DNA from: Paenibacillus wynnii
GTDB lineage: Bacteria > Bacillota > Bacilli > Paenibacillales > Paenibacillaceae
DNA length: 64,000 nucleotides
Direction: 5' to 3'
Assembly: GCF_000757885.1 (NCBI RefSeq)
Contig: NZ_JQCR01000002.1
Location: forward strand, 1,736,001 to 1,800,000
Positions 25,097-33,462 of the stretch are shown piece by piece. The translations under genes were made by a program, and so were the position numbers. Below the pieces are notes generated by a model. The model saw only the letters and a program-made list of their open reading frames with translations, did no database searches and was not told the origin of the DNA. The stretch's first letter is position 1. Each line of letters opens with the position of its first letter.

Positions 25097-25562
25097 ATAT
25101 TATAGCGCTGCAATCTGCCGGGCCATGGATCGTCTAGGTTTCATTGAGCTCCGATCAACGGGTACAAGCATGTTTCCGTTTATCCATGAGAGAGATACCT
25201 GCTTCTTTCGCTCATTCGAACCGACGCATGTTAAACCAGGAGATGTACTGCTATTCATCAATGATGAAGGTGCCCTTGTCTGTCACCGGGTCATCAAGGT
25301 AAATAAAGAACACAACGAAGCCCCTGCCTTTATCATTTGCAAAGGGGATACGAATCTTCTACCGGATCCACCAGTGCCTTCCGGGCAAGTGATCGGCAAA
25401 CTAACGCATATACGCAAAAGATGGCTGACTCTATCCCCGGATAACGGTTTAGGTCGGCTGTGGGGCAAACTGATCATCGGTATGCCCCCTTTTGCTTATA
25501 TACTTCATCGAGTCGCCAGATTGTATCGATGGCGGTCGAACTATTTATCCACCCGCCCTTAA
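25086..25562 (+). CDS. S24/S26-type signal peptidase-like protease
   Basis: 158 residues. ELRSTGTSMFPFIHERDTCFFR contains the catalytic Ser of the SxMxP box; GDVLLFINDEGALVCHRVIKV has His where the ER-type (SipW/Sec11) signal peptidases have their Ser-His dyad. KGDTNLLPDPPVPSGQVIGK is the remaining family motif. There is a weak C-terminal hydrophobic stretch (GMPPFAYILHRVARLY). Such small peptidases appear in several RiPP clusters; here it takes the place of the transglutaminase-like B2 leader protease. It likely removes the leader of the exported or cytosolic peptide; that is inference. Confidence 0.8.
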   Translation: MKAEYYSAAICRAMDRLGFIELRSTGTSMFPFIHERDTCFFRSFEPTHVKPGDVLLFINDEGALVCHRVIKVNKEHNEAPAFIICKGDTNLLPDPPVPSGQVIGKLTHIRKRWLTLSPDNGLGRLWGKLIIGMPPFAYILHRVARLYRWRSNYLSTRP

Positions 25563-25587
25563 GGGCCGGACCAAGGAGCCAGCCTAT

Positions 25588-27447
25588 ATGCGCATCCTCT
25601 CTCAAATTACAGCCGGCTTTGCGAAAGCCCTTCCAGGTATACAGGAAAGCCGCCGTTCGTTCGGACGCTTGTTCCCCTACCTTTGGCATTATCGCCGTGC
25701 CTATTCCGCGCTCTTTATGACGCTGCTGTTCAATGTGGGCATGACACTGTTCTCAGCATGGATGCTTAAACATTTAACCGATGCTGCATTGAATCGCGAC
25801 ACGGATCTAATTAAGCGGATACTTCTGCTAGGGATTGCCGTGTCTCTGTTACATATAATACTGCAGTATATCCAGGTTCTGCTGCAGAACCGCACGGTGA
25901 ACCGGATCGCCTTGGACTTAAGGAACGATGTCTTCGCAAAGCTGATGGAAGTAAAGTTTAATTTCTTCGGCACGATGCACACAGGTGAGCTTGTCTCCAG
26001 GGTGACCCGCGATGTCCAGCAGACGTGCGGGGCTGCCGGCAGCTATCTGCTCCATTTATTAATAATGCCGATCAGCATTGCCGCGACTTTTGTATATTTA
26101 CTCTATATTGATTGGAGACTTTCTCTGGTCTGTCTGCTCCTTGCTCCTGCCGCCGGGCTGGCAGGCGGAGTGTTCAGCTTAAAGGTTCGGCAGAACAACA
26201 AGCCGATGGGAGAGCTGTTCGGAAGAATGCATGCTTTTCTGCAGGATGCTTTATCCGGGTACACCGTGATTCGCAGCATAGGACTGGAACGTCATATGAA
26301 GGGAAAACTGCGTACCTATGGCGAACAAATTATCGGATATGAAGACCGGGAAGCACGCCTCCAAGGCGGATTGTACGCAGGTTCGGCCCTCATCGGGACT
26401 TCTTCCTTTCTGGTATGCATCGGCGCCGGATCATTCCTTGTAGCCAATGGTTCCCTCACGGTGGGCTCCCTACTTGCGTTCGTTAGCCTAATGCAGGTTC
26501 TGGTCTCTCCCTTCTCCGGTCTGGCCAGCCAGCTTGGCGGACTGCAACGTTCGTTGATCGCCGCTGACCGCCTCTGGACCCTCATGGACCAGCCGGTCGA
26601 TGAGCCTGCGCTTACCGGAAATGACAAGTCAGCCCCTTCATCCCCAGCGATCGCATCCGAGAGTGTAAGTATCCGGCGGCTTACTGGAATGATTGAATTC
26701 GATAACGTCTCCTTCTCCTATCATGACGGAGACGATAATGTGCTCCGCGACATCAGTTTTTCAGTACCCTCCGGTCATACTGTTGCGCTGGTCGGTCCAA
26801 GCGGTGCCGGCAAAACAACGCTGTTTCATTTAACCCACGGCTTCCAACAGCCGAAATCGGGACGAATATTCATCCAAGGGCGCGATCTCGCTCTTATGGA
26901 ACGCACCGAGTCCCAAGCCATGTTTGCTTATGTTCCTCAGGAGACGCATCTGTTCGAGGGAACGATTCGGGATAACATCGCTTTGGGCAGCCTGAATGCA
27001 TCCAATACCGATATCATCGCAGCGGCTGAAGCTGCCAACGCCGCCCCATTCATCAACGGTCTGCCGAACGGCTACGATACGGACGTTGGAGAGAATGGGT
27101 CCAGCCTCTCCGGCGGGCAACGGCAAAGGATCGCCATTGCTAGAGCCATACTGAAGGACTCGCCCATCCTGCTGTTGGACGAGGCTACTTCCTCATTGGA
27201 CAGCGAAGCCGAGTTCCTTATCCGGGGTGCCCTTCGCCAACTCATGGAAGGACGGACGACTCTGGTCATCGCCCACCGTCTCTCAACGATCCGCCACGCG
27301 GATACGATTCTGGTGCTCAATCAGGGACAGATTGTGGAACAGGGACGGCATGACGAGCTCCTTCGCCGTAACGGCCTCTATGCACGAATGTATCGGCTGC
27401 AGTCCGATGACCTGCAATGGGCAGAAGGATCTCTGATACCCTTTTAA
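25588..27447 (+). CDS. ABC transporter, membrane domain fused to ATPase (peptide exporter)
   Basis: 619 residues. Six predicted transmembrane helices in residues ~30-330 (starts SALFMTLLFNVGMTLFSAWML), then the ATPase: LVGPSGAGKTTLFHLTHG (Walker A), Q-loop YVPQETHLFEGT, LSGGQRQRIAIARAIL signature, ILLLDEATSSLD (Walker B) and IAHRLSTI H-loop. There is no N-terminal C39 peptidase domain, matching lasso-type D exporters that rely on a separate protease. ATG at 25588 has AAGGAG about ten bases upstream; in-frame starts from 25492 would overlap the peptidase gene. Last gene of the operon, followed by the 27487 terminator. Confidence 0.92.
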   Translation: MRILSQITAGFAKALPGIQESRRSFGRLFPYLWHYRRAYSALFMTLLFNVGMTLFSAWMLKHLTDAALNRDTDLIKRILLLGIAVSLLHIILQYIQVLLQNRTVNRIALDLRNDVFAKLMEVKFNFFGTMHTGELVSRVTRDVQQTCGAAGSYLLHLLIMPISIAATFVYLLYIDWRLSLVCLLLAPAAGLAGGVFSLKVRQNNKPMGELFGRMHAFLQDALSGYTVIRSIGLERHMKGKLRTYGEQIIGYEDREARLQGGLYAGSALIGTSSFLVCIGAGSFLVANGSLTVGSLLAFVSLMQVLVSPFSGLASQLGGLQRSLIAADRLWTLMDQPVDEPALTGNDKSAPSSPAIASESVSIRRLTGMIEFDNVSFSYHDGDDNVLRDISFSVPSGHTVALVGPSGAGKTTLFHLTHGFQQPKSGRIFIQGRDLALMERTESQAMFAYVPQETHLFEGTIRDNIALGSLNASNTDIIAAAEAANAAPFINGLPNGYDTDVGENGSSLSGGQRQRIAIARAILKDSPILLLDEATSSLDSEAEFLIRGALRQLMEGRTTLVIAHRLSTIRHADTILVLNQGQIVEQGRHDELLRRNGLYARMYRLQSDDLQWAEGSLIPF

Positions 27448-27486
27448 CGAACTAGGGAATAGAATCATCCCAATATGTGAACTGAC

Positions 27487-27524
27487 AAAGAGCAGTAACA
27501 CGGAATTCTGTGTTACTGCTCTTT
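27487..27524. terminator. Terminator of the 22.7-27.4 kb RiPP-like operon
   Basis: AAAGAGCAGTAACAC pairs with GTGTTACTGCTCTTT around GGAATTCT; perfect 15-bp stem. Confidence 0.85.
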
Positions 27525-27527
27525 CTA

Positions 27528-27561
27528 TGGATCAACCTCAAAATTGGATCAACCTCAAAAT
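27528..27561. repeat. 17-bp tandem duplication
   Basis: TGGATCAACCTCAAAAT occurs twice head to tail at 27528-27544 and 27545-27561, directly after the operon terminator. Probably replication slippage. Confidence 0.8.
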
Positions 27562-27576
27562 CAGCGCTTGACTATG

Positions 27577-27657
27577 TAGCCAATTCCACTATCCGAGGGC
27601 CATTCAATTGCACTTTTACATCTCATTTAGCCAATTCCACTATCCGAGGGCCATTCT
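27577..27657. repeat. Direct repeat of ~30 bp with 51-bp period
   Basis: Two copies beginning TAGCCAATTCCACTATCC and ending GAGGGCCATTC at 27577 and 27628. The 51-bp step is close to the 52-bp period of arrays A and B, but the sequence is different and shows no clear dyad. Confidence 0.7.
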
Positions 27658-27683
27658 TGTTTTGAGCCCTTTTTATTACGCTC

Positions 27684-27755
27684 TTATTTTTTAGCCGCTA
27701 AGAACTCTTTGAACTGCTTAAGGCTTGTCTCCTTTTCCTGGTAACCTACAATAAA
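27684..27755 (-). pseudogene. Possible C-terminal gene remnant (about 20 codons)
   Basis: On the minus strand VGYQEKETSLKQFKEFLAA then KK and TAA at 27684 read like the end of a normal protein, with amphipathic helix periodicity. The frame is closed by TGA about 22 codons upstream, so only a fragment could remain. The family is not recognised. Chance is possible. Confidence 0.25.
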
Positions 27756-27844
27756 TCATAGGCAAAACAAGGACGTCCTTATATAATAAATAACGGTAAA
27801 AATAAATAATTATGCAGCTTTGGCTGATTGAAGGGGGCATTATC

Positions 27845-29296
27845 TTGATTGTAATAAGCATTGTTATCTACATGCTCGGCATGCTGGTCATTGGGTACTT
27901 TGGTTACAAACGCACCTCCAGCTTATCCGACTTCATGCTTGGCGGCAGAAGTCTTGGACCGGTGGTTACCGCACTAAGTGCAGGAGCTTCGGATATGAGT
28001 GGATGGCTGCTGCTCGGTCTACCGGGAGCTATGTTCGCTCAAGGACTTAGCGCATCTTGGATTGTAATCGGACTTACTCTCGGGGCTTACGCCAACTGGC
28101 TTTATGTTGCACCGCGTCTGAGGGTGTTTACCGAGGTTGCCGGTAATGCCATGACTATCCCTGAATTTTTCCAGAACCGTTTTGAGGACCGTTCTAATAT
28201 TCTGCGACTGGTCTCAGGTATAGTCATTCTTGTGTTTTTCACCTTTTATGTCTCGTCCGGTATAGTATCAGGTGCCGTCTTGTTCAATAATGTGCTTGGG
28301 TTTGAGTATAATACCGGCTTATGGATCATTACAGGAGTCGTTGTCGCCTATACCTTATTCGGCGGATTCCTGGCCGTGAGCTGGACAGATTCCGTGCAAG
28401 GCACCCTCATGTTTCTGGCTTTGATCATTATCCCCGTAGTCATACTAGCCAACACGGGAAGTCTTCCGGTAACGATTGACCGGATTGAACAGATTGATCC
28501 TACTCTTTTAGATTTATTCAAGGGTACGACATTTCTTGGAATTGTCTCTCTGTTTGCATGGGGTCTAGGCTATTTTGGCCAGCCTCACATTATCATACGG
28601 TTTATGGCTATCTCTTCTGTGAAGGAAATGAAGAAGGCCCGCCGCATCGGTATGGGCTGGATGATTTTTTCAATCTGCGGTGCCATGTTCTCAGGTCTTA
28701 TTGCCATTGCCTACATGGATAAAAACAATATTTCATTAAAAGACCCTGAAACGGTTCTTCTGGAGCTTAGCAAGCTGTTATTTCATCCACTCATCGGCGG
28801 TCTGCTGATGGCAGCTATTTTATCAGCAGTAATGAGCACCATTTCCTCTCAGCTGCTGGTAACATCCAGTTCACTTACAGGTGATTTGTACAAAGCCTTC
28901 TTCCGCCGCTCCGCATCTGAACGGGAATTGATGCTTGCGGGACGTCTGTCTGTTCTTACCGTAGCCGTAGTTGCAACAGCCTTGGCTTACTCCCGGAATG
29001 AGACGATTCTATCCTTAGTGGGTTATGCCTGGGCAGGCTTCGGCTCTGCCTTTGGTCCGGTAGTCCTGCTCAGCTTATTATGGAAACGAATGAATAAGTG
29101 GGGAGCACTGGCCGGTTTGATCGCAGGTTCAGTCACCGTTATCGGATGGAATACATTCGGTCTCAGTGATGTGTTGTATGAGATGATCCCGGGGTTTATT
29201 GCCGGAATTCTGGCCATTATCGTCACAAGTCTCATGACCCAGAAACCTACAGCTGAGATGCTGGATACTTTTCAAGAGTATCGTCAATCCCTATAA
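27845..29296 (+). CDS. putP: Sodium/proline symporter
   Basis: 483 residues with 12-13 transmembrane helices of the SSS family. SDFMLGGRSLGPVVTALSAGASDMSGWLLLGLPG is the PutP signature around helix 2 with the Na+-binding residues; GGFLAVSWTDSVQGTLM, AWGLGYFGQPHIIIRFMA and AAILSAVMSTISSQLLVTSSSLTGDLY are the further proline-transporter hallmarks. It takes up proline with Na+ for nutrition or osmoprotection. TTG at 27845 is chosen: AAGGGGG ends about seven bases before it and the length then fits; the ATG at 27812 has no ribosome binding site. Confidence 0.93.
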   Translation: MIVISIVIYMLGMLVIGYFGYKRTSSLSDFMLGGRSLGPVVTALSAGASDMSGWLLLGLPGAMFAQGLSASWIVIGLTLGAYANWLYVAPRLRVFTEVAGNAMTIPEFFQNRFEDRSNILRLVSGIVILVFFTFYVSSGIVSGAVLFNNVLGFEYNTGLWIITGVVVAYTLFGGFLAVSWTDSVQGTLMFLALIIIPVVILANTGSLPVTIDRIEQIDPTLLDLFKGTTFLGIVSLFAWGLGYFGQPHIIIRFMAISSVKEMKKARRIGMGWMIFSICGAMFSGLIAIAYMDKNNISLKDPETVLLELSKLLFHPLIGGLLMAAILSAVMSTISSQLLVTSSSLTGDLYKAFFRRSASERELMLAGRLSVLTVAVVATALAYSRNETILSLVGYAWAGFGSAFGPVVLLSLLWKRMNKWGALAGLIAGSVTVIGWNTFGLSDVLYEMIPGFIAGILAIIVTSLMTQKPTAEMLDTFQEYRQSL

Positions 29297-29308
29297 TTTA
29301 ATTCATAG

Positions 29309-29345
29309 AAAAGGACCCCTGCATCAATGTAACGGGTTCCGTTTT
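29309..29345 (+). terminator. Probable terminator of putP
   Basis: AAAAGGACCCC...GGGTTCCGTTTT, stem with one bulge and T-rich tail. Confidence 0.5.
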
Positions 29346-29404
29346 GAGGTAGAAAGATAACAACTGACATTAAAAATGACACTGTATTTGTCGCAGTAAT
29401 ATTC

Positions 29405-29434
29405 AAAAGGACAGCCAATAATTGCTGTCCTTTT
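29405..29434. terminator. Hairpin terminator upstream of the GNAT gene
   Basis: AAAAGGACAGC, loop CAATAATT, GCTGTCCTTTT. Lies over the upstream part of the reading frame, supporting a GNAT start further in at 29517. Confidence 0.7.
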
Positions 29435-29516
29435 GACATTTGAACTGGCAAAAAAATGTTCGCTTCTTTTTCAATATGTAGTAATATGTACTGAAATAGG
29501 ACAGGGGCGATATTCG

Positions 29517-30083
29517 ATGCAAATTGAGGATGTGTTCGGAGATTTTCCGACTTTAGAAACTGAGCGTGTAATCTTAAGGAAGCTGACCATGGATGATGCA
29601 GAAGATATGTATGAATACGCTTCAGACTCAGAAGTTGCAAAATATACGACTTGGGAAGCGCATAATTCAATTGAAGATTCTGTCGGTTTCCTAAACTTTC
29701 TGATTCAAAAATATAATAATAAGCAACTTGCTCCATGGGGAATTATGTTGAAGAGTAATCAGAAAGTTATTGGTACTTGTGGGTATATGAATTGGATTCC
29801 ACAAATTAACCGAGCTGAATTGGCTTATGCATTATCAAGGGAGTTTTGGGGCAAAGGAATTATGACCGAGGCAGCCAATGAAATCCTCGAATTTGGTTTT
29901 GATAAAATGAAACTAAACAGAATAGAGGCTTTTTGTTTATCTGAAAATGCTGGTTCAAAAGCTTTAATGCGTAAAATTGGAATGAAACATGAAGGAACAC
30001 TACTTGAATACATTTACTTAAAGGGTGCATATCGTGATGTTGATATCCGAGCATTGTTGCGAAGAGATTATGTAAAACTATAA
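29517..30083 (+). CDS. GNAT-family N-acetyltransferase (RimJ/RimL type)
   Basis: 188 residues. FPTLETERVILRKLTMDDAEDMYEYASD is the standard start of RimJ/RimL-like GNATs; IGTCGYMNWIPQINRAELAYALSREFWGKGIMTEAA contains the acetyl-CoA pyrophosphate loop (R/Q-x-x-G-x-G region), and NRIEAFCLSENAGSKALMRKIGM the C-terminal motif B. It transfers acetyl from acetyl-CoA to an amine, perhaps a protein N-terminus; substrate unknown. ATG at 29517 is preceded by CAGGGGCG. The terminator at 29405 makes starts further upstream unlikely. Confidence 0.88.
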   Translation: MQIEDVFGDFPTLETERVILRKLTMDDAEDMYEYASDSEVAKYTTWEAHNSIEDSVGFLNFLIQKYNNKQLAPWGIMLKSNQKVIGTCGYMNWIPQINRAELAYALSREFWGKGIMTEAANEILEFGFDKMKLNRIEAFCLSENAGSKALMRKIGMKHEGTLLEYIYLKGAYRDVDIRALLRRDYVKL

Positions 30084-30087
30084 AATT

Positions 30088-30115
30088 AGGGCTTGGCAAT
30101 GGTGCCGAGCCCTTT
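30088..30115 (+). terminator. Terminator of the GNAT gene
   Basis: GGGCTTGGCA, loop ATG, TGCCGAGCCC, then TTTCATTT; one mismatch. Confidence 0.7.
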
Positions 30116-30288
30116 CATTTGAAATAAACGATATCCATATTTTTTTCTGCGATTGAACTTTGAACAACTTCTAAGTCATCATACCGAAGGTTACCCATTC
30201 CCCGCTTAATACGTTTCGGAGCCGATTTCAAGTATTTCGCATGTACGCTTCCTTTTTTTTATATCTAATCTCGCCCTGAGAACTGCAA

Positions 30289-31575
30289 TTATCTTTTTAC
30301 CACATTAAAATTCTCCTGAATAAGCAGCCAATTTTGCGGAAAAGGGAGTCCTAGCTTCCAGTAGCTGATGCCGCGGAGCCCCAACTCTTTGATAAGATCA
30401 AATTTAGCCTGAATGGATCTGGCATCCTCAAACCATACCTTATGGGACTTACCTGAGTCATCCGTATAATTAAAATGTGGAGCTTGATCTTTAGTATCAT
30501 ACTGAATCGCTGCATTTCTATTCCTCGCCAAATCAATCGCTGCTTGCGGACTAAGCGCTCTAGCATAGGCCCCACCTGCAACATAAGGCAAGGTCCAATC
30601 ATAACCGTATAAATTTTGCCCCATCATGATTTTGGAAGCTGGCATTTCAGTTATGGCGTACTCCAGCACTCTACGCACAGGACCAATAGGCGAGACCGGC
30701 ATCGGCGGACCTCCGCTGTATCCCCATTCATACGTCATGATGATCACAAAGTCGGCAACTTGCCCGTGCACTTTATAATCATGCGCTGTATACCAGGCTC
30801 CGACTTGTGCCGCACTTGTCTTGGGTGCCAAAGCGGTGGATAATAGGAAGCCTTCTTGATGAATGCGGGTCGCTGCTCTTCGCAAGAAGGTGTTGTAAGC
30901 TTCACGGTCTTCAGGCCGGAGAAATTCGAAATCAAAATGGATATCTCTGAAATTCAACCTCTTTGCTTGCGCGATAATATTGTCCAACAACCTAGTCTGA
31001 ACAGCCTGGTCATTTAATATAATCCGCCCCAGCTCTGAGCTAAACTGAGCATTCTCCAGATTGGTTACGACCATCATCAGGGTTACTTGATTCTGCGCAG
31101 CAATTGAAGCCAAGTTACCTAAGGGAGGGGCTGCAAGAGAACCGTCCCGCTGGACTTGAAAGCTAAATGGAGCAAGATAAGTGAGGTTCGGTGCAGCTTC
31201 TGCCGCAGCATTCCTTAAGCTTGGAGAGACCGTCTCCCCTCTTGGCTCTATGTAGGCATTAATCTCTGCATTCCGCTTCGGTCTAGGCGGAATATACAGA
31301 CGAAGCCCTATACGCAAAGGCTGATCTAAGGGCACCTGATTAACTTCTGCAAGAGTGTTGACGTTCATCCCGAACCTTTGGGCGATACTATACAAGCTGT
31401 CCCCCGAGACCACCCAATAATACATACCGACTATCGGAATAACCAACGTTTGCCCGACCACTAACTGGCTTGGTGCAGACAGTTGATTAGCCTCGGTAAT
31501 CTCATCCATGGAGATCCCATAGGCATTAGCAATCCCGAATAGAGACTGCCCTGATTGCACAACGTGAATTTGCAT
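30289..31575 (-). CDS. LysM-GH18 spore cortex-lytic/germination enzyme (YaaH/SleL-like)
   Basis: 428 residues. Two LysM domains at the N-terminus (IHVVQSGQSLFGIANAYGIS and WVVSGDSLYSIAQRFGMN) bind peptidoglycan. The rest is a GH18 barrel with RDIHFDFEFL, matching DxxDxE where Glu is the acid catalyst, and late ISYWKLGLPFP. In Bacillus, SleL/YaaH are N-acetylglucosaminidases that cut cortex fragments during germination. There is no signal peptide, as for other YaaH proteins that are placed in the spore from the mother cell. GGAGGAGGGG precedes ATG at 31575. A CATATTCG-type sequence upstream could be part of a sigma-E promoter, weakly. Confidence 0.92.
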   Translation of the reverse strand: MQIHVVQSGQSLFGIANAYGISMDEITEANQLSAPSQLVVGQTLVIPIVGMYYWVVSGDSLYSIAQRFGMNVNTLAEVNQVPLDQPLRIGLRLYIPPRPKRNAEINAYIEPRGETVSPSLRNAAAEAAPNLTYLAPFSFQVQRDGSLAAPPLGNLASIAAQNQVTLMMVVTNLENAQFSSELGRIILNDQAVQTRLLDNIIAQAKRLNFRDIHFDFEFLRPEDREAYNTFLRRAATRIHQEGFLLSTALAPKTSAAQVGAWYTAHDYKVHGQVADFVIIMTYEWGYSGGPPMPVSPIGPVRRVLEYAITEMPASKIMMGQNLYGYDWTLPYVAGGAYARALSPQAAIDLARNRNAAIQYDTKDQAPHFNYTDDSGKSHKVWFEDARSIQAKFDLIKELGLRGISYWKLGLPFPQNWLLIQENFNVVKR

Positions 31576-31645
31576 AACCCCTCCTCCTCATCCGTCCGTA
31601 AACAACGAATATGCCTTATTTTATTCGGATAAATTGGAGGTATGC

Positions 31646-31672
31646 TAAAAAGACACCCCTAAGGGTGTCTTT
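31646..31672 (-). terminator. Terminator of the MATE gene
   Basis: AGACACCC, loop CTAA, GGGTGTCT; T-run on the minus strand after it. Confidence 0.75.
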
Positions 31673-31714
31673 GAATTGGAGTGACGAAGATGTAAAATTT
31701 CATTAACAGTTCCT

Positions 31715-33106
31715 TTAGATCAGCCGATGCTGATACCACTTCTCCCCTAGGAAACGCCGTAGGAAAATCACTCCCCGGATGCCCCATTCACAGTTCATTG
31801 CTAACCAGAACCCAAGGAGCCCCATATCTAGAACAATCCCCAGAATGTACCCGAGCACTACGCGGAACAGCCACATCGACAGCATGGAGACCATCGAAGT
31901 ATATTTGGAATCCCCGGCCGCTCGAAGTCCAGAAGGCATGATGAAACTAATGGCCCATAGCGGGATTTGAGCAATCGCGTTAATAAGCACTATGGTGAAA
32001 ATTTCCCCAACAATCTCCTTAGGCGGATGGAACAACGAAAGAATCGGATGGAACAGAGGCATGATCAGCAGTGCCATCAACACGAACGAAAGTGAGGTCA
32101 ACCATACAAATGACTTCACGAATTTCCGGGCATCAGCTACATTCCGGCGCCCCATACATTGACCTACGACCGTAATGAGTGTAAGCGACAGCGCACCCGC
32201 GGGAACCTGCATTAATCCGGCATAAGTTGAGGCTATTGCATTGGCGGCTATCGCATAGGTACCGAGACCGACGATGAAGATTTGGGTCAGAATTTTGCCT
32301 CCGTTGAAGAAAACCTGCTCTGCCGCAAACGGTACGCCGATAAACATTATTTTTTTGAGCATAGAGACTTTAACAATCAATAAATCGCGAAGACGGATAT
32401 GTAGACTACTGTCCATTCGGAATAGATAAAACAGAGCGCACAGGGCACCCATATACCGGGCTGCATTAATCGAAATAGTCATGCCTAGAACACCCATGTT
32501 CAGCAAATTGATAAATACCACATTTAGAATGACATAAGCCAGATTCATTATCAGTGAAAGCATAAGCGATGCTCTTGTTCTTCCAATCCCGCGCAGGGCG
32601 CCGCATACCGCCTGTACCACGGCAATCCCCAGGTAGGATACACAACTCCCGATCAAATACGTCCGGGCATTGTCCATAACCTCCGGTGAAGCGGCTCCGA
32701 ACAACAGACTCAATAGTGGATTATGAAATAAAATACCTAATAAGCCGATAACCAGGGCTATCAATGAGACCGAGGACACCGCCCCGGCGGTCGCATTAGA
32801 AACCATAAGATGGTTCCCGCTGCCTTTATACTGAGCGACAACTACCGTTCCTCCGGTTGCAACAGCCACAAATATACTGATCAAAAAAATATTAAGGGAA
32901 TCAATCATGTTCACCGCACTGATCGCCGCCACTCCGGACGAGCTAATCATTGCCGTATTTACGAGATTCAGCCCCACGATAAATGCCTGATCGACCAAAA
33001 TGGGGATAAACAACGCGATAATCTCGCGGTAATCCATAGATTCGCCGGAAAAATATTTATCCAGAAAACGGCTGTTCCGCTTCACACGTACGGCGGGTTC
33101 CATCAT
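31715..33106 (-). CDS. MATE-family multidrug/metabolite exporter
   Basis: 463 residues, 12 predicted transmembrane helices in two related halves. ILVDQAFIVGLNLVNTAMISSSGVAAISAVNMIDSL is the MATE N-terminal helix pair; GGTVVVAQYKGSGN, VCGALRGIGRT and the second-half equivalents VVGQCMGRRN and PSGLRAAGDSK follow. MATE proteins export cationic drugs or metabolites with Na+ or H+. ATG at 33106 or 33103 follows AAGTGAT. The 150-base leader contains its own terminator (33161-33188), so expression is probably controlled by attenuation. The ligand is unknown. Confidence 0.9.
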   Translation of the reverse strand: MMEPAVRVKRNSRFLDKYFSGESMDYREIIALFIPILVDQAFIVGLNLVNTAMISSSGVAAISAVNMIDSLNIFLISIFVAVATGGTVVVAQYKGSGNHLMVSNATAGAVSSVSLIALVIGLLGILFHNPLLSLLFGAASPEVMDNARTYLIGSCVSYLGIAVVQAVCGALRGIGRTRASLMLSLIMNLAYVILNVVFINLLNMGVLGMTISINAARYMGALCALFYLFRMDSSLHIRLRDLLIVKVSMLKKIMFIGVPFAAEQVFFNGGKILTQIFIVGLGTYAIAANAIASTYAGLMQVPAGALSLTLITVVGQCMGRRNVADARKFVKSFVWLTSLSFVLMALLIMPLFHPILSLFHPPKEIVGEIFTIVLINAIAQIPLWAISFIMPSGLRAAGDSKYTSMVSMLSMWLFRVVLGYILGIVLDMGLLGFWLAMNCEWGIRGVIFLRRFLGEKWYQHRLI

Positions 33107-33160
33107 TCTATCACTTCTTTTACATTAGATTTGGACACCTTGTAACATGGGTATGAAAAA

Positions 33161-33188
33161 GAAAAAAGGCTCTTCGGGCTGAAGAGCT
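33161..33188 (-). terminator. Intrinsic terminator in the MATE gene 5' leader
   Basis: On the minus strand AGCTCTTC, loop AGCCC, GAAGAGCC, then TTTTTTCTTTTTC. It lies 55 bases upstream of the start codon, with no other minus-strand gene ahead of it to end. Confidence 0.7.
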
Positions 33189-33210
33189 GCAAAATTATTG
33201 ATATAATCGA

Positions 33211-33291
33211 GAGTCTATCCCTCACTGGGAATTAGACCCAAATATTACACAAGTTAAATTAAAATATATCACGTTGCCGTTGAAAGAACAA
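33211..33291 (-). promoter_or_regulatory. Promoter and structured leader of the MATE gene
   Basis: On the minus strand TTGTTC (33291-33286), a 17-base spacer and TATATT (33268-33263). Downstream a hairpin GGGTCTA/TAGACTC (33239-33211) encloses TCCC/GGGA. Together with the terminator this is a compact 5' regulatory leader; no known riboswitch motif recognised and no leader ORF with a ribosome binding site. Confidence 0.5.
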
Positions 33292-33462
33292 CACTGGATA
33301 CGACTGTTTAATATTGTCACGTAGAGTCACATTAGACTTGAATTGCAATAGGCTGCTGCTCGTTATTTGCCAAATTGTAATATCCTGCGAGGTTTTTATT
33401 ATATAGACGTTCAATCTGCTGATGAATATAATGTTCTTGCAATGAAAGGAGAGGTCGAGCTC

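Noticed and set aside
22668..27447. Ordinary lasso peptide cluster
   Set aside because: No asparagine-synthetase-like cyclase and no transglutaminase-like protease is encoded, and the core half of the peptide lacks Asp/Glu.
33107..33291. Known riboswitch (PreQ1, guanidine, c-di-GMP or manganese type) ahead of the MATE gene
   Set aside because: None of the conserved sequence elements of these classes could be recognised in the leader; only the promoter, one hairpin and the terminator are supported.
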